Positions 15,754 to 24,282 of a stretch of DNA of 64,000 bases are shown here, piece after piece (within the stretch, counting starts at the first letter, position 1; the number at the start of each line of letters is the position of its first letter). The stretch is from Polynucleobacter sp. es-EL-1 (GTDB lineage: Bacteria > Pseudomonadota > Gammaproteobacteria > Burkholderiales > Burkholderiaceae). Location of the stretch: the NCBI RefSeq assembly GCF_018687975.1, contig NZ_CP061310.1, forward strand, positions 868,001 through 932,000. The letters are read 5' to 3'. Made by a program: the position numbers and the translations under genes. The notes under the pieces are model-generated. The model saw only the letters and a list, made by a program, of their open reading frames with translations, did not search any database and was not told where the DNA came from.

Positions 15754-16626
15754 TTACTTATTCCAGATTTGCCACCAGCGACGCTCTTTTTGGACGCGTT
15801 GTCCAGTTGCCAGCATCTGACTGTCAGGAAAATTGAGTTTAAAGACACGGGCGGCGTCATTGCTTAAATCGACCATTCCAAGCTTTTCGTAGGATTTAGT
15901 CAGAAGATAGAGTGCTTCCTCTACGGCAGGCGCACGGTCATAGTCACGAATGACCAGTTGAGCGCGGTTTGCAGAAGCAAGGTAGGCGCCACGTTGATAG
16001 TAAAAACGCGCCACGATCACATCCGCTTCGGCCAGGGAATTGACGATATAACGCATCCGGTCGAGGGAGTCTGGTGCGTATTTGCTATCTGGAAAACGTT
16101 CTACAACCACCTTAAATGATTCGAATGCTTCTTTTGCTGCCTTAGGGTCACGTTCAGAAAGATCTTGACCAGTAAATTTACCGAGCCAACCTAAATTATC
16201 ATTAAAACTAATCAAGCCTTTCAGGTAGTAGGCGTAATCTAAATTAGGACTACCTTGGTGCAATTTAATAAATCGATCAATGGCCACCTGAGCTTGGGCT
16301 TGCTCTTGACCCTTCCAGTAACAATATGCGGCATTAATTTGGGCTTGCTGTGAATAAGGGCCAAATGGGAAACGGGCCTCTAACTTTTCAAAATACTTAC
16401 CGCACTTGGCAAAATCGGCGTCATTCAGTTTTTCAGTGGCCTCTGAGTAAAGCTTAGTTTCTGACCAAATATCAGTGTCATCTTTCTGCCCATCAGCACC
16501 AGCGCAACCACCAAGAACTAAAACCGCTGCGCTAGTGCAGAGAATCAGACTTCTACTGAGTTTTTGCGAAGATGACCGCACAAGGGCGGCAAGCCTTAAA
16601 CTGGCGTCTGTAATAACGTCCGACAT
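15754..16626 (-). CDS. bamD: Outer membrane assembly lipoprotein BamD
   Basis: A component of the BAM complex that folds beta-barrel outer membrane proteins. The lipobox is LVLGGC, giving a mature protein of about 250 residues made of TPR helices: YSEATEKLNDADFAKCGKYFEKL, EARFPFGPYSQQAQINAAYCYW split over the first repeats, and RFPDSKYAPDSLDRMRYI. The start is uncertain. The ATG at 16626 gives a 40-residue leader, the ATG at 16653 an even longer one with a GGGAG sequence upstream, and an internal GTG would give a normal 26-residue lipoprotein signal. It diverges from rluD, as in many proteobacteria, and the two leaders are tightly packed. Confidence 0.92.
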   Translation of the reverse strand: MSDVITDASLRLAALVRSSSQKLSRSLILCTSAAVLVLGGCAGADGQKDDTDIWSETKLYSEATEKLNDADFAKCGKYFEKLEARFPFGPYSQQAQINAAYCYWKGQEQAQAQVAIDRFIKLHQGSPNLDYAYYLKGLISFNDNLGWLGKFTGQDLSERDPKAAKEAFESFKVVVERFPDSKYAPDSLDRMRYIVNSLAEADVIVARFYYQRGAYLASANRAQLVIRDYDRAPAVEEALYLLTKSYEKLGMVDLSNDAARVFKLNFPDSQMLATGQRVQKERRWWQIWNK

Positions 16627-16646
16627 AACTAAAAGGCTCTTTAAGC

Positions 16647-17684
16647 GTGGCATTGCCGCATACTCCCGATTCGAATCCTATTGATTATATCGATGATGAG
16701 GACTTTATTGCCCTAGAAATTCCCCAAGAGGTTTCTGGAGAGCGTTTGGATAAGTTTCTTGGAAGCGCTTTGCCTGACTATTCACGAAATCGTCTTAAAG
16801 CCTGGGTTGAGGCTGGGGCTGTCACGGTGGATGGAAAAGTGACTAAATCCCGCCATTTACTCAGGGGCGGGGAAAGTATTAAGGTCTACCCCCAAGAGAT
16901 GCCCGAGCAATATGCCTTTGCTCCAGAAAATATTCCTCTAGAAGTGGTTTATGAGGACGAAGCGATCATCGTGATCAATAAACCGCCTGGACTGGTGGTT
17001 CATCCCGCTGCTGGAAATTGGTCCGGAACACTCCTTAATGGCTTGTTATTTCATTATCCAGAGCTAAAACTGCTACCAAGAGCGGGGATTGTCCACCGGT
17101 TGGATAAGGACACCTCAGGTTTAATGGTGGTTGCCCGCACTGATATTGCCCAAACAGCCTTAGTCAGACAGCTCCAAGAGCGCACTGTGGGTCGTCGCTA
17201 TTTAGCTTGGGTGTGGGGTGATGCTCCCTCGCAAGGAAAAGTGTTGGCCTCGGTTGGTCGAGATCAACGCGACCGTTTAAAAATGGCTGCGGGCGTTGCT
17301 CAAGGCAAACCGGCAGCAACGGTTTTTAGGCGATTGGCTAAAGGGAGTTTTCAGGACAGCCCTGTGGCTTTATTGGAATGTAGGCTGGAAACAGGGCGAA
17401 CCCATCAGATTCGGGTGCATTTGGAATCCCTGGGATTTCCTTTGCTTGGCGATCCGGTCTATCGGAAGAAAACCCCTGGCGTTGCCAAATCTTTGCCATT
17501 TGAGCGTCAAGCTCTGCATGCCTATGCACTGAGTTTGCAACACCCAGTCACTGCAGAGTTAATGACCTGGTTTAGATTGCCACCCCAGGATTTAGAGCAA
17601 TTATTGCCGCTGGTCGCAATGGGTGTGGATGATCTTCCCAGAGAAGAGGCATTGCTTGCCTCAATTAAGAATGATCAACGCTAA
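16647..17684 (+). CDS. rluD: 23S rRNA pseudouridine synthase RluD
   Basis: A 345-residue enzyme forming pseudouridines 1911, 1915 and 1917 in helix 69 of 23S rRNA. An S4 RNA-binding domain comes first (SGERLDKFLGSALPDYSRN), then the catalytic domain with the active-site aspartate in GIVHRLDKDTSGLMVVA (about residues 148-165) and the family motif ETGRTHQIRVH. The start is a GTG at 16647, with AAGG about ten bases upstream, because no ATG lies in frame before the S4 domain. It overlaps the next gene by 14 bases. The acidic N-terminal extension (IDYIDDEDFIALEIP) is common in betaproteobacterial members. Confidence 0.93.
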   Translation: MALPHTPDSNPIDYIDDEDFIALEIPQEVSGERLDKFLGSALPDYSRNRLKAWVEAGAVTVDGKVTKSRHLLRGGESIKVYPQEMPEQYAFAPENIPLEVVYEDEAIIVINKPPGLVVHPAAGNWSGTLLNGLLFHYPELKLLPRAGIVHRLDKDTSGLMVVARTDIAQTALVRQLQERTVGRRYLAWVWGDAPSQGKVLASVGRDQRDRLKMAAGVAQGKPAATVFRRLAKGSFQDSPVALLECRLETGRTHQIRVHLESLGFPLLGDPVYRKKTPGVAKSLPFERQALHAYALSLQHPVTAELMTWFRLPPQDLEQLLPLVAMGVDDLPREEALLASIKNDQR

Positions 17685-18447
17685 TTTTGTAATTAAGCCG
17701 ACTTGGGAACACCCGCAGTCTGTTGAGGCATTTACGACTACACGCTTAGGCGGTGTAAGTGAACTACCGTTTAATGAGCTCAACCTGGGCATGAATGCTG
17801 GGGATGACCCAGAACGGGTTTTGCAAAATCGCATGCTGTTGAAATCATTGATACCTGCCGATCCAGTTTGGTTAAAGCAAGTGCATGGAAACAATGTCAG
17901 CACTCCAGTATCAAGATTAGCTCAAGATCAAGGACCATTTGAGGCTGACGCTGCTGTAACCAACAGAGCCAATGAAGTGCTGGCGATCTTGACAGCCGAT
18001 TGCATGCCAGTGATATTTACGAGTAAGCGGGGAGATGTGGTGGGAGCTGCCCACGCTGGCTGGAGAGGTCTCAGTAGTGGTGTGTTAGAAAATACGGTCC
18101 GTGAGATGCGCTCTCTTTCACCTGGTTTAACTGCTCAAGAAATCAGTGTCTGGATGGGTCCGGCCATTGGACCCGACGCTTTTGAGGTTGGTGAAGATGT
18201 AAGGGAAGCTTTTCAATCTCAAGGGGAGGCAATGATCCAAAAGGCCTTCATTCCTTTGCAGAATGCTCCAGGCAAATATCTAGCCAACCTCTATCTTTTG
18301 GCTGAAGCGCGTTTACAAAGTTTGGGAATTGGCAATATTGAGGGCGGTGGTTTTTGCACCTTTACAGATTCAACTCGCTTTTTTTCCTATCGTCGCGATG
18401 GCGTCACTGGGCGTTTTGCATCGTTTATTTGGATTTCTTCGACGTAA
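17671..18447 (+). CDS. pgeF: Peptidoglycan editing factor PgeF (YfiH, multicopper polyphenol oxidase family)
   Basis: A 258-residue member of the YfiH/DUF152 family. Metal-binding and catalytic residues are visible in LKQVHGNNV, ILTADCMPVIF and AAHAGWRGLSSGVL, and FCTFTDSTRFFSYRRDG near the C-terminus is the usual ending. PgeF removes wrongly incorporated serine from muropeptide precursors; older annotations call it laccase or purine nucleoside phosphorylase. The ATG at 17671 lies inside the end of rluD (14-base overlap), so coupling is likely. Pairing with rluD is widespread in proteobacteria. Confidence 0.9.
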   Translation: MINANFVIKPTWEHPQSVEAFTTTRLGGVSELPFNELNLGMNAGDDPERVLQNRMLLKSLIPADPVWLKQVHGNNVSTPVSRLAQDQGPFEADAAVTNRANEVLAILTADCMPVIFTSKRGDVVGAAHAGWRGLSSGVLENTVREMRSLSPGLTAQEISVWMGPAIGPDAFEVGEDVREAFQSQGEAMIQKAFIPLQNAPGKYLANLYLLAEARLQSLGIGNIEGGGFCTFTDSTRFFSYRRDGVTGRFASFIWISST

Positions 18448-18551
18448 TATCAAAGAGTTATCATGTAATTAGCTCTAGGGCTAGGGTTAGTGCGTATAAC
18501 TCTATTGCCCTGATAGCAGGAGAATGAATTGATTAACTTTACGAGATCATT

Positions 18552-20183
18552 ATGTTTTCAGGTATGAATACCGGGGTTGCGCCGGCTTTAGCGCCCCACC
18601 ATATGGCGTTAATTCCGCCAGAGCGGTTGGCAGAAATTCAAAAAGAATATTTCACCGAATTAGCACATCTTGCTACTAATCCAGAATCCATTGAAGTAAA
18701 AGATCGCCGCTTTTCTGGGAAGGCATGGCATTCGTCATGGAGTAAGACGATTGCGGCAACATATTTATTAAATTCAAAACATTTACTTGCGCTTGCAAAA
18801 GCAGTTGATGCCGATGAAAAAACGAAGGTCAAGATTCTCTTTACTACAGAGCAAATGATTGATGCTTTATCACCTTCGAATTTCATTGCTACCAATCCAG
18901 AGGTTCTTGAAAACATTATTAGCACCCAAGGACAGTCAATACAAAATGGCATAGTCAATCTTCTTGGCGACTTAAAAAAGGGTAAGGTTTCACAAACTGA
19001 TGAAACTGCATTTGAGGTTGGTAAGAATATTGCGACTACCGCAGGTCAAGTGGTGTTTCGTAATGACTTGTTTGAGCTTATCCAATACACACCATTGACT
19101 GAGACAGTATTTGAGCGCCCCTATTTAATGGTGCCACCATGCATTAATAAGTACTACATCTTAGATCTACAACCCGATAACTCCGTTGTGCGATATATGG
19201 TGGAGCAGGGCCATACCGTCTTCCTCGTATCTTGGAGAAATCCTGATGCCTCCATGTCTCAGATTACTTGGGACGACTATGTAGGCGAGGGTGTCATCAA
19301 GGCAATTGAGGTTGTCAAAGACATTGGCGGTGTTGATCAAATTAATGTGCTGGGATTTTGCGTTGGTGGAACCTTAACCGCTACAGCGCTTGCTGTACTG
19401 GCTGCTCGCAAGAAAAATATCGTTGCTAGCCTGACTCTGCTTACAACCCTTCTAGACTTTAGCGATACTGGCATTCTGGATGTGTTTATTGATGAAGGTA
19501 TGGTCAAGCTTCGAGAATCCACCATTGGTGGTGAGGGCGGTCACTACGGCATGATGTCTGGCCTAGAGCTTGGTAATACTTTCTCTTTCTTGCGCCCCAA
19601 TGATTTGGTTTGGAATTATGTAGTAGAGAACTACCTCAAGGGTAATTCGCCGCCGCCATTTGATTTGCTCTATTGGAATGGTGACTCTACTAATCTACCA
19701 GGACCAATGTATTGCTGGTATTTGCGACATACCTATTTACAGAATGAATTAATTAAACCTGGCAAGTTAACTGTTTGCGGTGAAAAAGTTGACCTTGGCA
19801 AAATTACTGTGCCAGCCTATATCTATGCATCGCATGATGACCATATCGTGCCCTGGAAATCTGCATATGAATCAACGCACATTCTCAAGGGTAAGAATCG
19901 TTTTGTTTTGGGTGCCTCAGGTCATATTGCGGGTGTGATTAATCCGCCTGCAAAAAATAAACGCCATTACTTTGAAAATAATAAGTTGGCAAAAACTGCA
20001 GATGAGTGGTTATCTGCAGCTAAAGATATTAAGGGTAGTTGGTGGCCTAACTACGCTCAATGGTTAGAGCAATTTGGTGGCAAGAGAATTCAAGCTAGCA
20101 AAACGTTCGGTAATGCACGATACAAAAAACTAGAAGCTGCGCCTGGTAAGTACGTGAAAGAAAAAGTAACAGCAGCTCCATAA
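18552..20183 (+). CDS. phaC: Class I poly(3-hydroxyalkanoate) synthase
   Basis: A 543-residue synthase that polymerises 3-hydroxybutyryl-CoA into PHB granules. The lipase-like box with the catalytic cysteine is GFCVGG (about residues 263-268); the catalytic aspartate is in ASHDDHIVPW and the histidine in GASGHIAGV. The N-terminal domain contains DRRFSGKAWHSSW, typical of class I enzymes. The C-terminus ends with a basic stretch after WWPNYAQWLEQFGGK. It is the first gene of phaC-phaB-phaR. The 104 bases upstream hold a TATAAC at 18495-18500 but no good -35 at a normal distance. The upstream start context is plain, with no strong ribosome-binding site. Confidence 0.96.
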   Translation: MFSGMNTGVAPALAPHHMALIPPERLAEIQKEYFTELAHLATNPESIEVKDRRFSGKAWHSSWSKTIAATYLLNSKHLLALAKAVDADEKTKVKILFTTEQMIDALSPSNFIATNPEVLENIISTQGQSIQNGIVNLLGDLKKGKVSQTDETAFEVGKNIATTAGQVVFRNDLFELIQYTPLTETVFERPYLMVPPCINKYYILDLQPDNSVVRYMVEQGHTVFLVSWRNPDASMSQITWDDYVGEGVIKAIEVVKDIGGVDQINVLGFCVGGTLTATALAVLAARKKNIVASLTLLTTLLDFSDTGILDVFIDEGMVKLRESTIGGEGGHYGMMSGLELGNTFSFLRPNDLVWNYVVENYLKGNSPPPFDLLYWNGDSTNLPGPMYCWYLRHTYLQNELIKPGKLTVCGEKVDLGKITVPAYIYASHDDHIVPWKSAYESTHILKGKNRFVLGASGHIAGVINPPAKNKRHYFENNKLAKTADEWLSAAKDIKGSWWPNYAQWLEQFGGKRIQASKTFGNARYKKLEAAPGKYVKEKVTAAP

Positions 20184-20206
20184 TTTGTTTTTATAAGGGG
20201 AATCAC

Positions 20207-20947
20207 ATGTCTCAAAAGATTGCATATGTAACCGGTGGTATGGGTGGAATTGGTACCGCGATTTGTCAACGCTTAGCCAAAGATGGCTTTAAGGTGATCG
20301 CTGGTTGCGGTCCAAATTCACCACGCAAAGACCGCTGGATTGCGGAGCAAAAAGCCTTGGGCTATGACTTCATTGCCTCTGAAGGTAATGTCTCAGATTG
20401 GGATAGCACTGTAGCTGCCTTTGATAAGGTTAAGGCAGAAGTTGGTCGCGTTGATGTTTTAGTAAACAACGCTGGTATTACCCGTGATAGCGTCTTCCGC
20501 AAAATGACTCCAGATGCATGGAAAGCTGTGATCGATACTAATCTCAATTCACTATTTAATGTCACCAAGCAAGTAGTTGACGGTATGGCAGACAATGGTT
20601 GGGGTCGGATTATCAATATTTCTTCTGTGAATGGTCAAAAAGGTCAGTTTGGCCAATCGAACTATTCAACTGCAAAAGCAGGTTTGCATGGCTTTACGAT
20701 GGCTTTGTCACAAGAACTGGCTTCCAAAGGTGTGACGGTGAACACGGTTTCTCCTGGCTATATTGGAACGGATATGGTTAAAGCGATTCGCGAAGATGTT
20801 CTAGAGAAGATTGTTGCTGGGGTGCCGGTGAAGCGTTTGGGTACTCCTGAAGAGATTGCCTCAATCTGCTGCTGGATTGCCTCAATGGATGGTGGCTACG
20901 CAACTGGTGCGGACTTCTCCTTAAATGGCGGGCTACATACTGGCTAA
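20207..20947 (+). CDS. phaB: Acetoacetyl-CoA reductase (NADPH), PHB pathway
   Basis: A 246-residue short-chain dehydrogenase that reduces acetoacetyl-CoA to (R)-3-hydroxybutyryl-CoA for PhaC. The nucleotide motif is VTGGMGGIGTAIC, NNAGITRD follows, the catalytic serine is in INISSVNGQKGQFGQ and the YxxxK pair in YSTAKAG. The substrate-side segment SPGYIGTDMV and the C-terminus NGGLHTG match PhaB. AAGGGG lies seven bases before the ATG. It follows phaC by 23 bases. Confidence 0.95.
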   Translation: MSQKIAYVTGGMGGIGTAICQRLAKDGFKVIAGCGPNSPRKDRWIAEQKALGYDFIASEGNVSDWDSTVAAFDKVKAEVGRVDVLVNNAGITRDSVFRKMTPDAWKAVIDTNLNSLFNVTKQVVDGMADNGWGRIINISSVNGQKGQFGQSNYSTAKAGLHGFTMALSQELASKGVTVNTVSPGYIGTDMVKAIREDVLEKIVAGVPVKRLGTPEEIASICCWIASMDGGYATGADFSLNGGLHTG

Positions 20948-21029
20948 AACGCCTCAAAATCGCAGTTTTGGTAGTACGCGCATCGGCATATTTACCTTTA
21001 GGTCAAACTAGGGATAAACTATGCCGATG

Positions 21030-21040
21030 TTGCATTGCAG
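21030..21040. promoter_or_regulatory. Candidate PhaR operator in front of phaR
   Basis: TTGCATTGCAG fits the form YTGC-N3-GCAG known for PhaR sites in other PHB producers, with one deviation (TTGC for CTGC). It lies 22 bases before the phaR ATG, where binding would give autorepression. The rest of the 115-base gap (20948-21062) shows only a weak AAAA/TTTT hairpin after phaB. Confidence 0.4.
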
Positions 21041-21062
21041 TATCAAGAGTTAGGAAAACATA

Positions 21063-21623
21063 ATGGCTACGCGTTCAAAAAAGACTGGTGACTCCCGTCT
21101 GATTAAGAAGTACCCCAATCGTCGTTTATATGACACCCAAACCAGCACCTATGTGACGCTGGCCGATATTAAAAATTTAGTGATGTCTGGCGATCCCTTT
21201 AGCGTAGTGGATGCTAAAACAGATGATGACCTCACTCGCAATATTTTGTTGCAAATCATTTTGGAAGAAGAGGCTGGTGGCGCACCTGTTTTTTCTACGC
21301 AAATGCTTTCCCAAATCATTCGCTTCTACGGCAACTCCATGCAGGGTTTAATGGGTAGTTATTTAGAAAAGACGATGCAGTCCTTTGTTGATATTCATAA
21401 CAAGCTAGGCGATCAGACCCAAGGCTTGGGTGCTGGTAGTACTCCAGAAGCTTGGGCCAAGATGATGAATCTCCAAAACCCAATGATGCAAGGTCTCATG
21501 GGTAACTACATGGAGCAAAGCAAAGATTTGTTTGTCAAGATGCAAGAGCAGATGCAAAACTCTCCAGCGATTTTTGGGGGATTTCCATTTACACCTCCAG
21601 CAGCTAAGACTGAAAAAGAGTAG
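21063..21623 (+). CDS. phaR: PHB synthesis repressor PhaR
   Basis: A 186-residue regulator. Residues about 13-75 form the PHB/PHA accumulation regulator DNA-binding domain, recognised by LIKKYPNRRLYDTQTSTYVT and LADIKNLV. A helical region follows with methionine/glutamine-rich repeats (MQGLMGSYLEKTM and MQGLMGNYMEQSK are an internal near-repeat), which probably binds PHB. PhaR represses phasin and its own gene until it is titrated away by nascent granules. A candidate operator lies upstream. The stop is two bases before the GTG of rimO. Confidence 0.93.
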   Translation: MATRSKKTGDSRLIKKYPNRRLYDTQTSTYVTLADIKNLVMSGDPFSVVDAKTDDDLTRNILLQIILEEEAGGAPVFSTQMLSQIIRFYGNSMQGLMGSYLEKTMQSFVDIHNKLGDQTQGLGAGSTPEAWAKMMNLQNPMMQGLMGNYMEQSKDLFVKMQEQMQNSPAIFGGFPFTPPAAKTEKE

Positions 21624-21625
21624 TT

Positions 21626-22984
21626 GTGGCGGGTAAAGTTGGTTTTGTTTCTTTAGGTTGCCCTAAAGCCTTAGTTGATTCTGAACTCATTCTCACGCAG
21701 TTAAGTGCCGAGGGTTACGAAACTGCCAAAGATTATTCTGGTGCCGACTTAGTTGTCGTGAACACCTGTGGCTTTATTGATTCCGCAGTCGAGGAGAGCT
21801 TAGCCGCTATTGGTGAAGCACTCTCCGAGAATGGCAAGGTCATTGTGACTGGCTGCCTAGGAGCTCGCAAGAATGCCGATGGCAGCGATCTCATTCAGAG
21901 TATCCATCCAAAAGTGCTTGCAGTTACCGGTCCTCATGCCACTGCTGAAGTAATGCAGGCCATTCATCTACATCTTCCAAAGCCTCATGATCCCTTCACG
22001 GATTTGTTACCCCCCATTGGCGTCAAGTTAACCCCTAAGCATTACGCTTACCTAAAGATTTCTGAAGGCTGTAATCATCGCTGCACTTTTTGCATCATTC
22101 CGAGCATGCGCGGCGATCTAGTATCGCGACCGATTGGCGAGGTATTGCTTGAAGCAAAGAAATTATTTGAGTCTGGTGTCAAGGAGCTATTGGTGGTGTC
22201 TCAAGATACCAGCGCCTATGGTGTTGATATTCAATACCGTACCGGCTTTTGGGATGGCAAACCAGTCAAGACGCGCATGTTTGATTTGGTCAATGCACTC
22301 AATCAAATTGCTAGAGAGCATCAAGCATGGGTGCGCTTACATTATGTTTATCCCTATCCCCATGTTGACGACATCCTGCCTTTAATGGCGGAATTTTCTG
22401 ATCATGGTTATGGTGTATTGCCATACCTAGACATACCGCTGCAACATGCCCATCCAGATGTACTCAAACGCATGAAGCGTCCAGCAAGCGGTGAAAAGAA
22501 CATTGAGCGTATTTCTGCGTGGAGAGCAGCTTGTCCTGATTTAGTGATTCGCAGCACTTTCATTGCTGGCTTTCCAGGAGAGACTGAAGAAGAATTTCAA
22601 TACTTGCTTGATTTTTTAGATGAGGCTCAAATTGATCGAGCAGGCTGCTTTGCTTATTCGCCCGTCGATGGTGCTACTGCCAATCAATTAGAAAACCCTG
22701 TGCCTGATGCTGTCCGTGAAGAGCGGCGTGCGCGATTTATGGCCAAGGCAGAAGAAATATCCACTAAGCGACTTGCCAAAAAAATAGGCAAACGTCTTCA
22801 AGTCATCATAGATAGCGTTGATGAATCTGGCGGAATTGCCCGCTCAACGGGCGATGCCCCTGAAATTGATGGTTTAGTACGGGTTTTACCGCCCACAAAG
22901 CCCTCGAAACGTTACCGAGTTGGGGATATCATTAAAGTTACAGCTATTAACTCCCAAGGGCATGACCTAATAGCCGAAACTTAA
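21626..22984 (+). CDS. rimO: Ribosomal protein S12 methylthiotransferase RimO
   Basis: A 452-residue radical-SAM enzyme that methylthiolates Asp88 of ribosomal protein S12. The UPF0004 N-terminal domain has VGFVSLGCPKALVDSE, VVNTCGFIDSA and VTGCLGARK, whose cysteines bind one Fe-S cluster. The radical-SAM CxxxCxxC motif is CNHRCTFC. A TRAM domain closes the protein, where the final strand reads YRVGDIIKVTAINSQGHDL. It starts with GTG at 21626, two bases after the phaR stop. The phaR-rimO junction is typical of the Ralstonia/Burkholderia group. Confidence 0.95.
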   Translation: MAGKVGFVSLGCPKALVDSELILTQLSAEGYETAKDYSGADLVVVNTCGFIDSAVEESLAAIGEALSENGKVIVTGCLGARKNADGSDLIQSIHPKVLAVTGPHATAEVMQAIHLHLPKPHDPFTDLLPPIGVKLTPKHYAYLKISEGCNHRCTFCIIPSMRGDLVSRPIGEVLLEAKKLFESGVKELLVVSQDTSAYGVDIQYRTGFWDGKPVKTRMFDLVNALNQIAREHQAWVRLHYVYPYPHVDDILPLMAEFSDHGYGVLPYLDIPLQHAHPDVLKRMKRPASGEKNIERISAWRAACPDLVIRSTFIAGFPGETEEEFQYLLDFLDEAQIDRAGCFAYSPVDGATANQLENPVPDAVREERRARFMAKAEEISTKRLAKKIGKRLQVIIDSVDESGGIARSTGDAPEIDGLVRVLPPTKPSKRYRVGDIIKVTAINSQGHDLIAET

Positions 22985-23065
22985 TTATTGGAATACAAAA
23001 TGGATCTTGGGTCTATTTTTGGGCAGTTCATTGAGCCATAAAGTGGCTTCGTAAAGGGGATTGTG

Positions 23066-24250
23066 ATGAGTCGTGATGTCGTTGTTTTAAGTGCAGTTCG
23101 TTCTGCGATTGGAAGTTTTGGTGGTGCACTCAGCAGCCTTGAGCCTAGTGAGCTCGGCGGCATGGTCATGAAAGAAGCGGTTGCACGCTCAGGAGTAGAC
23201 CCCGCATTAATTAATTACGTGACCGTTGGTAATACGATTCCAACGGATAATCGCTACGCCTATGTTGCGCGTGTCGCATCCATTCAAGCGGGCTTGCCAA
23301 TGGAGTCAGTAGCAATGGCTCTTAACCGTTTATGTAGCTCAGGTTTGCAAGCTATTGTCACTACAGCGCAAGCCATCATGTTGGGTGATTGCGATTATGG
23401 TATCGGCGGCGGTGTCGAAGTTATGTCTCGAGGCATGTATGGTTCACCAGCAATGCGCAGTGGCGCTCGCATGGGCGATACCAAGATGATTGATTTGATG
23501 GTTTCAGTATTGACTGATCCATTTGGCGTAGGCCATATGGGTGTTACTGCAGAGAACTTGGTAGAGAAGTGGAAGCTCACCCGTGATGAGCAAGATGCCC
23601 TCGCAGTAGAATCCCATCGTCGCGCTGCTAACGCCATCAAAGAAGGTCGCTTTAAGTCTCAAATTGTTCCAATCACTATCAAAACCCGTAAGGGTGATGT
23701 TGTGTTTGATACCGATGAGCATGTCAGGCCTGACACCACCATGGAAACATTGGCGAAGATGAAGGCAGTCTTTAAGAAAGATGGCGGTAGTGTGACTGCT
23801 GGTAATGCCTCTGGTATTAATGATGGCGCTGCATTCTTTGTATTGGCTGATGCTGAAACTGCAAAGAAAGCTGGTCAAAAACCAATCGCTCGTTTAGTTT
23901 CTTATGCAATTGCTGGTGTGCCAAATCACATCATGGGCGAAGGCCCAATTCCAGCAACCAAAATCGCTTTGGAACGTGCTGGCTTGAAGTTAGATCAAAT
24001 TGATGTCATTGAGTCTAACGAAGCTTTTGCAGCTCAAGCATTGGCTGTCACTAAAGGTCTCGGATTAGACCCTGCTAAAACCAACGTTAACGGTGGTGCG
24101 ATTGCATTAGGTCATCCAATTGGTTGTTCTGGAGCGGCAATTGCTACTAAAGCTATCCATGAGTTACAGCGCGTGCAAGGTAAATACGCTTTGGTAACGA
24201 TGTGTATTGGTGGTGGTCAAGGCATTGCAACCATTTTTGAGCGCCTCTAA
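23066..24250 (+). CDS. phaA: Acetyl-CoA acetyltransferase (beta-ketothiolase), PHB pathway
   Basis: A 394-residue thiolase that condenses two acetyl-CoA into acetoacetyl-CoA, the first PHB step. The nucleophilic cysteine is in LNRLCSSGLQAI (about residue 90), the second active-site segment is NGGAIALGHPIGCSGA, and the C-terminal cysteine is in MCIGGGQGIA. I start at the ATG at 23066 with AAAGGGGA upstream; a GTG at 23063 is less well spaced. It is separated from phaC-phaB by phaR and rimO, whereas in the Ralstonia-type operon phaA sits between phaC and phaB. It could equally be a BktB-like broader-range thiolase; the sequence alone does not decide this. Confidence 0.9.
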   Translation: MSRDVVVLSAVRSAIGSFGGALSSLEPSELGGMVMKEAVARSGVDPALINYVTVGNTIPTDNRYAYVARVASIQAGLPMESVAMALNRLCSSGLQAIVTTAQAIMLGDCDYGIGGGVEVMSRGMYGSPAMRSGARMGDTKMIDLMVSVLTDPFGVGHMGVTAENLVEKWKLTRDEQDALAVESHRRAANAIKEGRFKSQIVPITIKTRKGDVVFDTDEHVRPDTTMETLAKMKAVFKKDGGSVTAGNASGINDGAAFFVLADAETAKKAGQKPIARLVSYAIAGVPNHIMGEGPIPATKIALERAGLKLDQIDVIESNEAFAAQALAVTKGLGLDPAKTNVNGGAIALGHPIGCSGAAIATKAIHELQRVQGKYALVTMCIGGGQGIATIFERL

Positions 24251-24282
24251 AAATAGCACCTCAGATTACTGCTGATCGCTGA

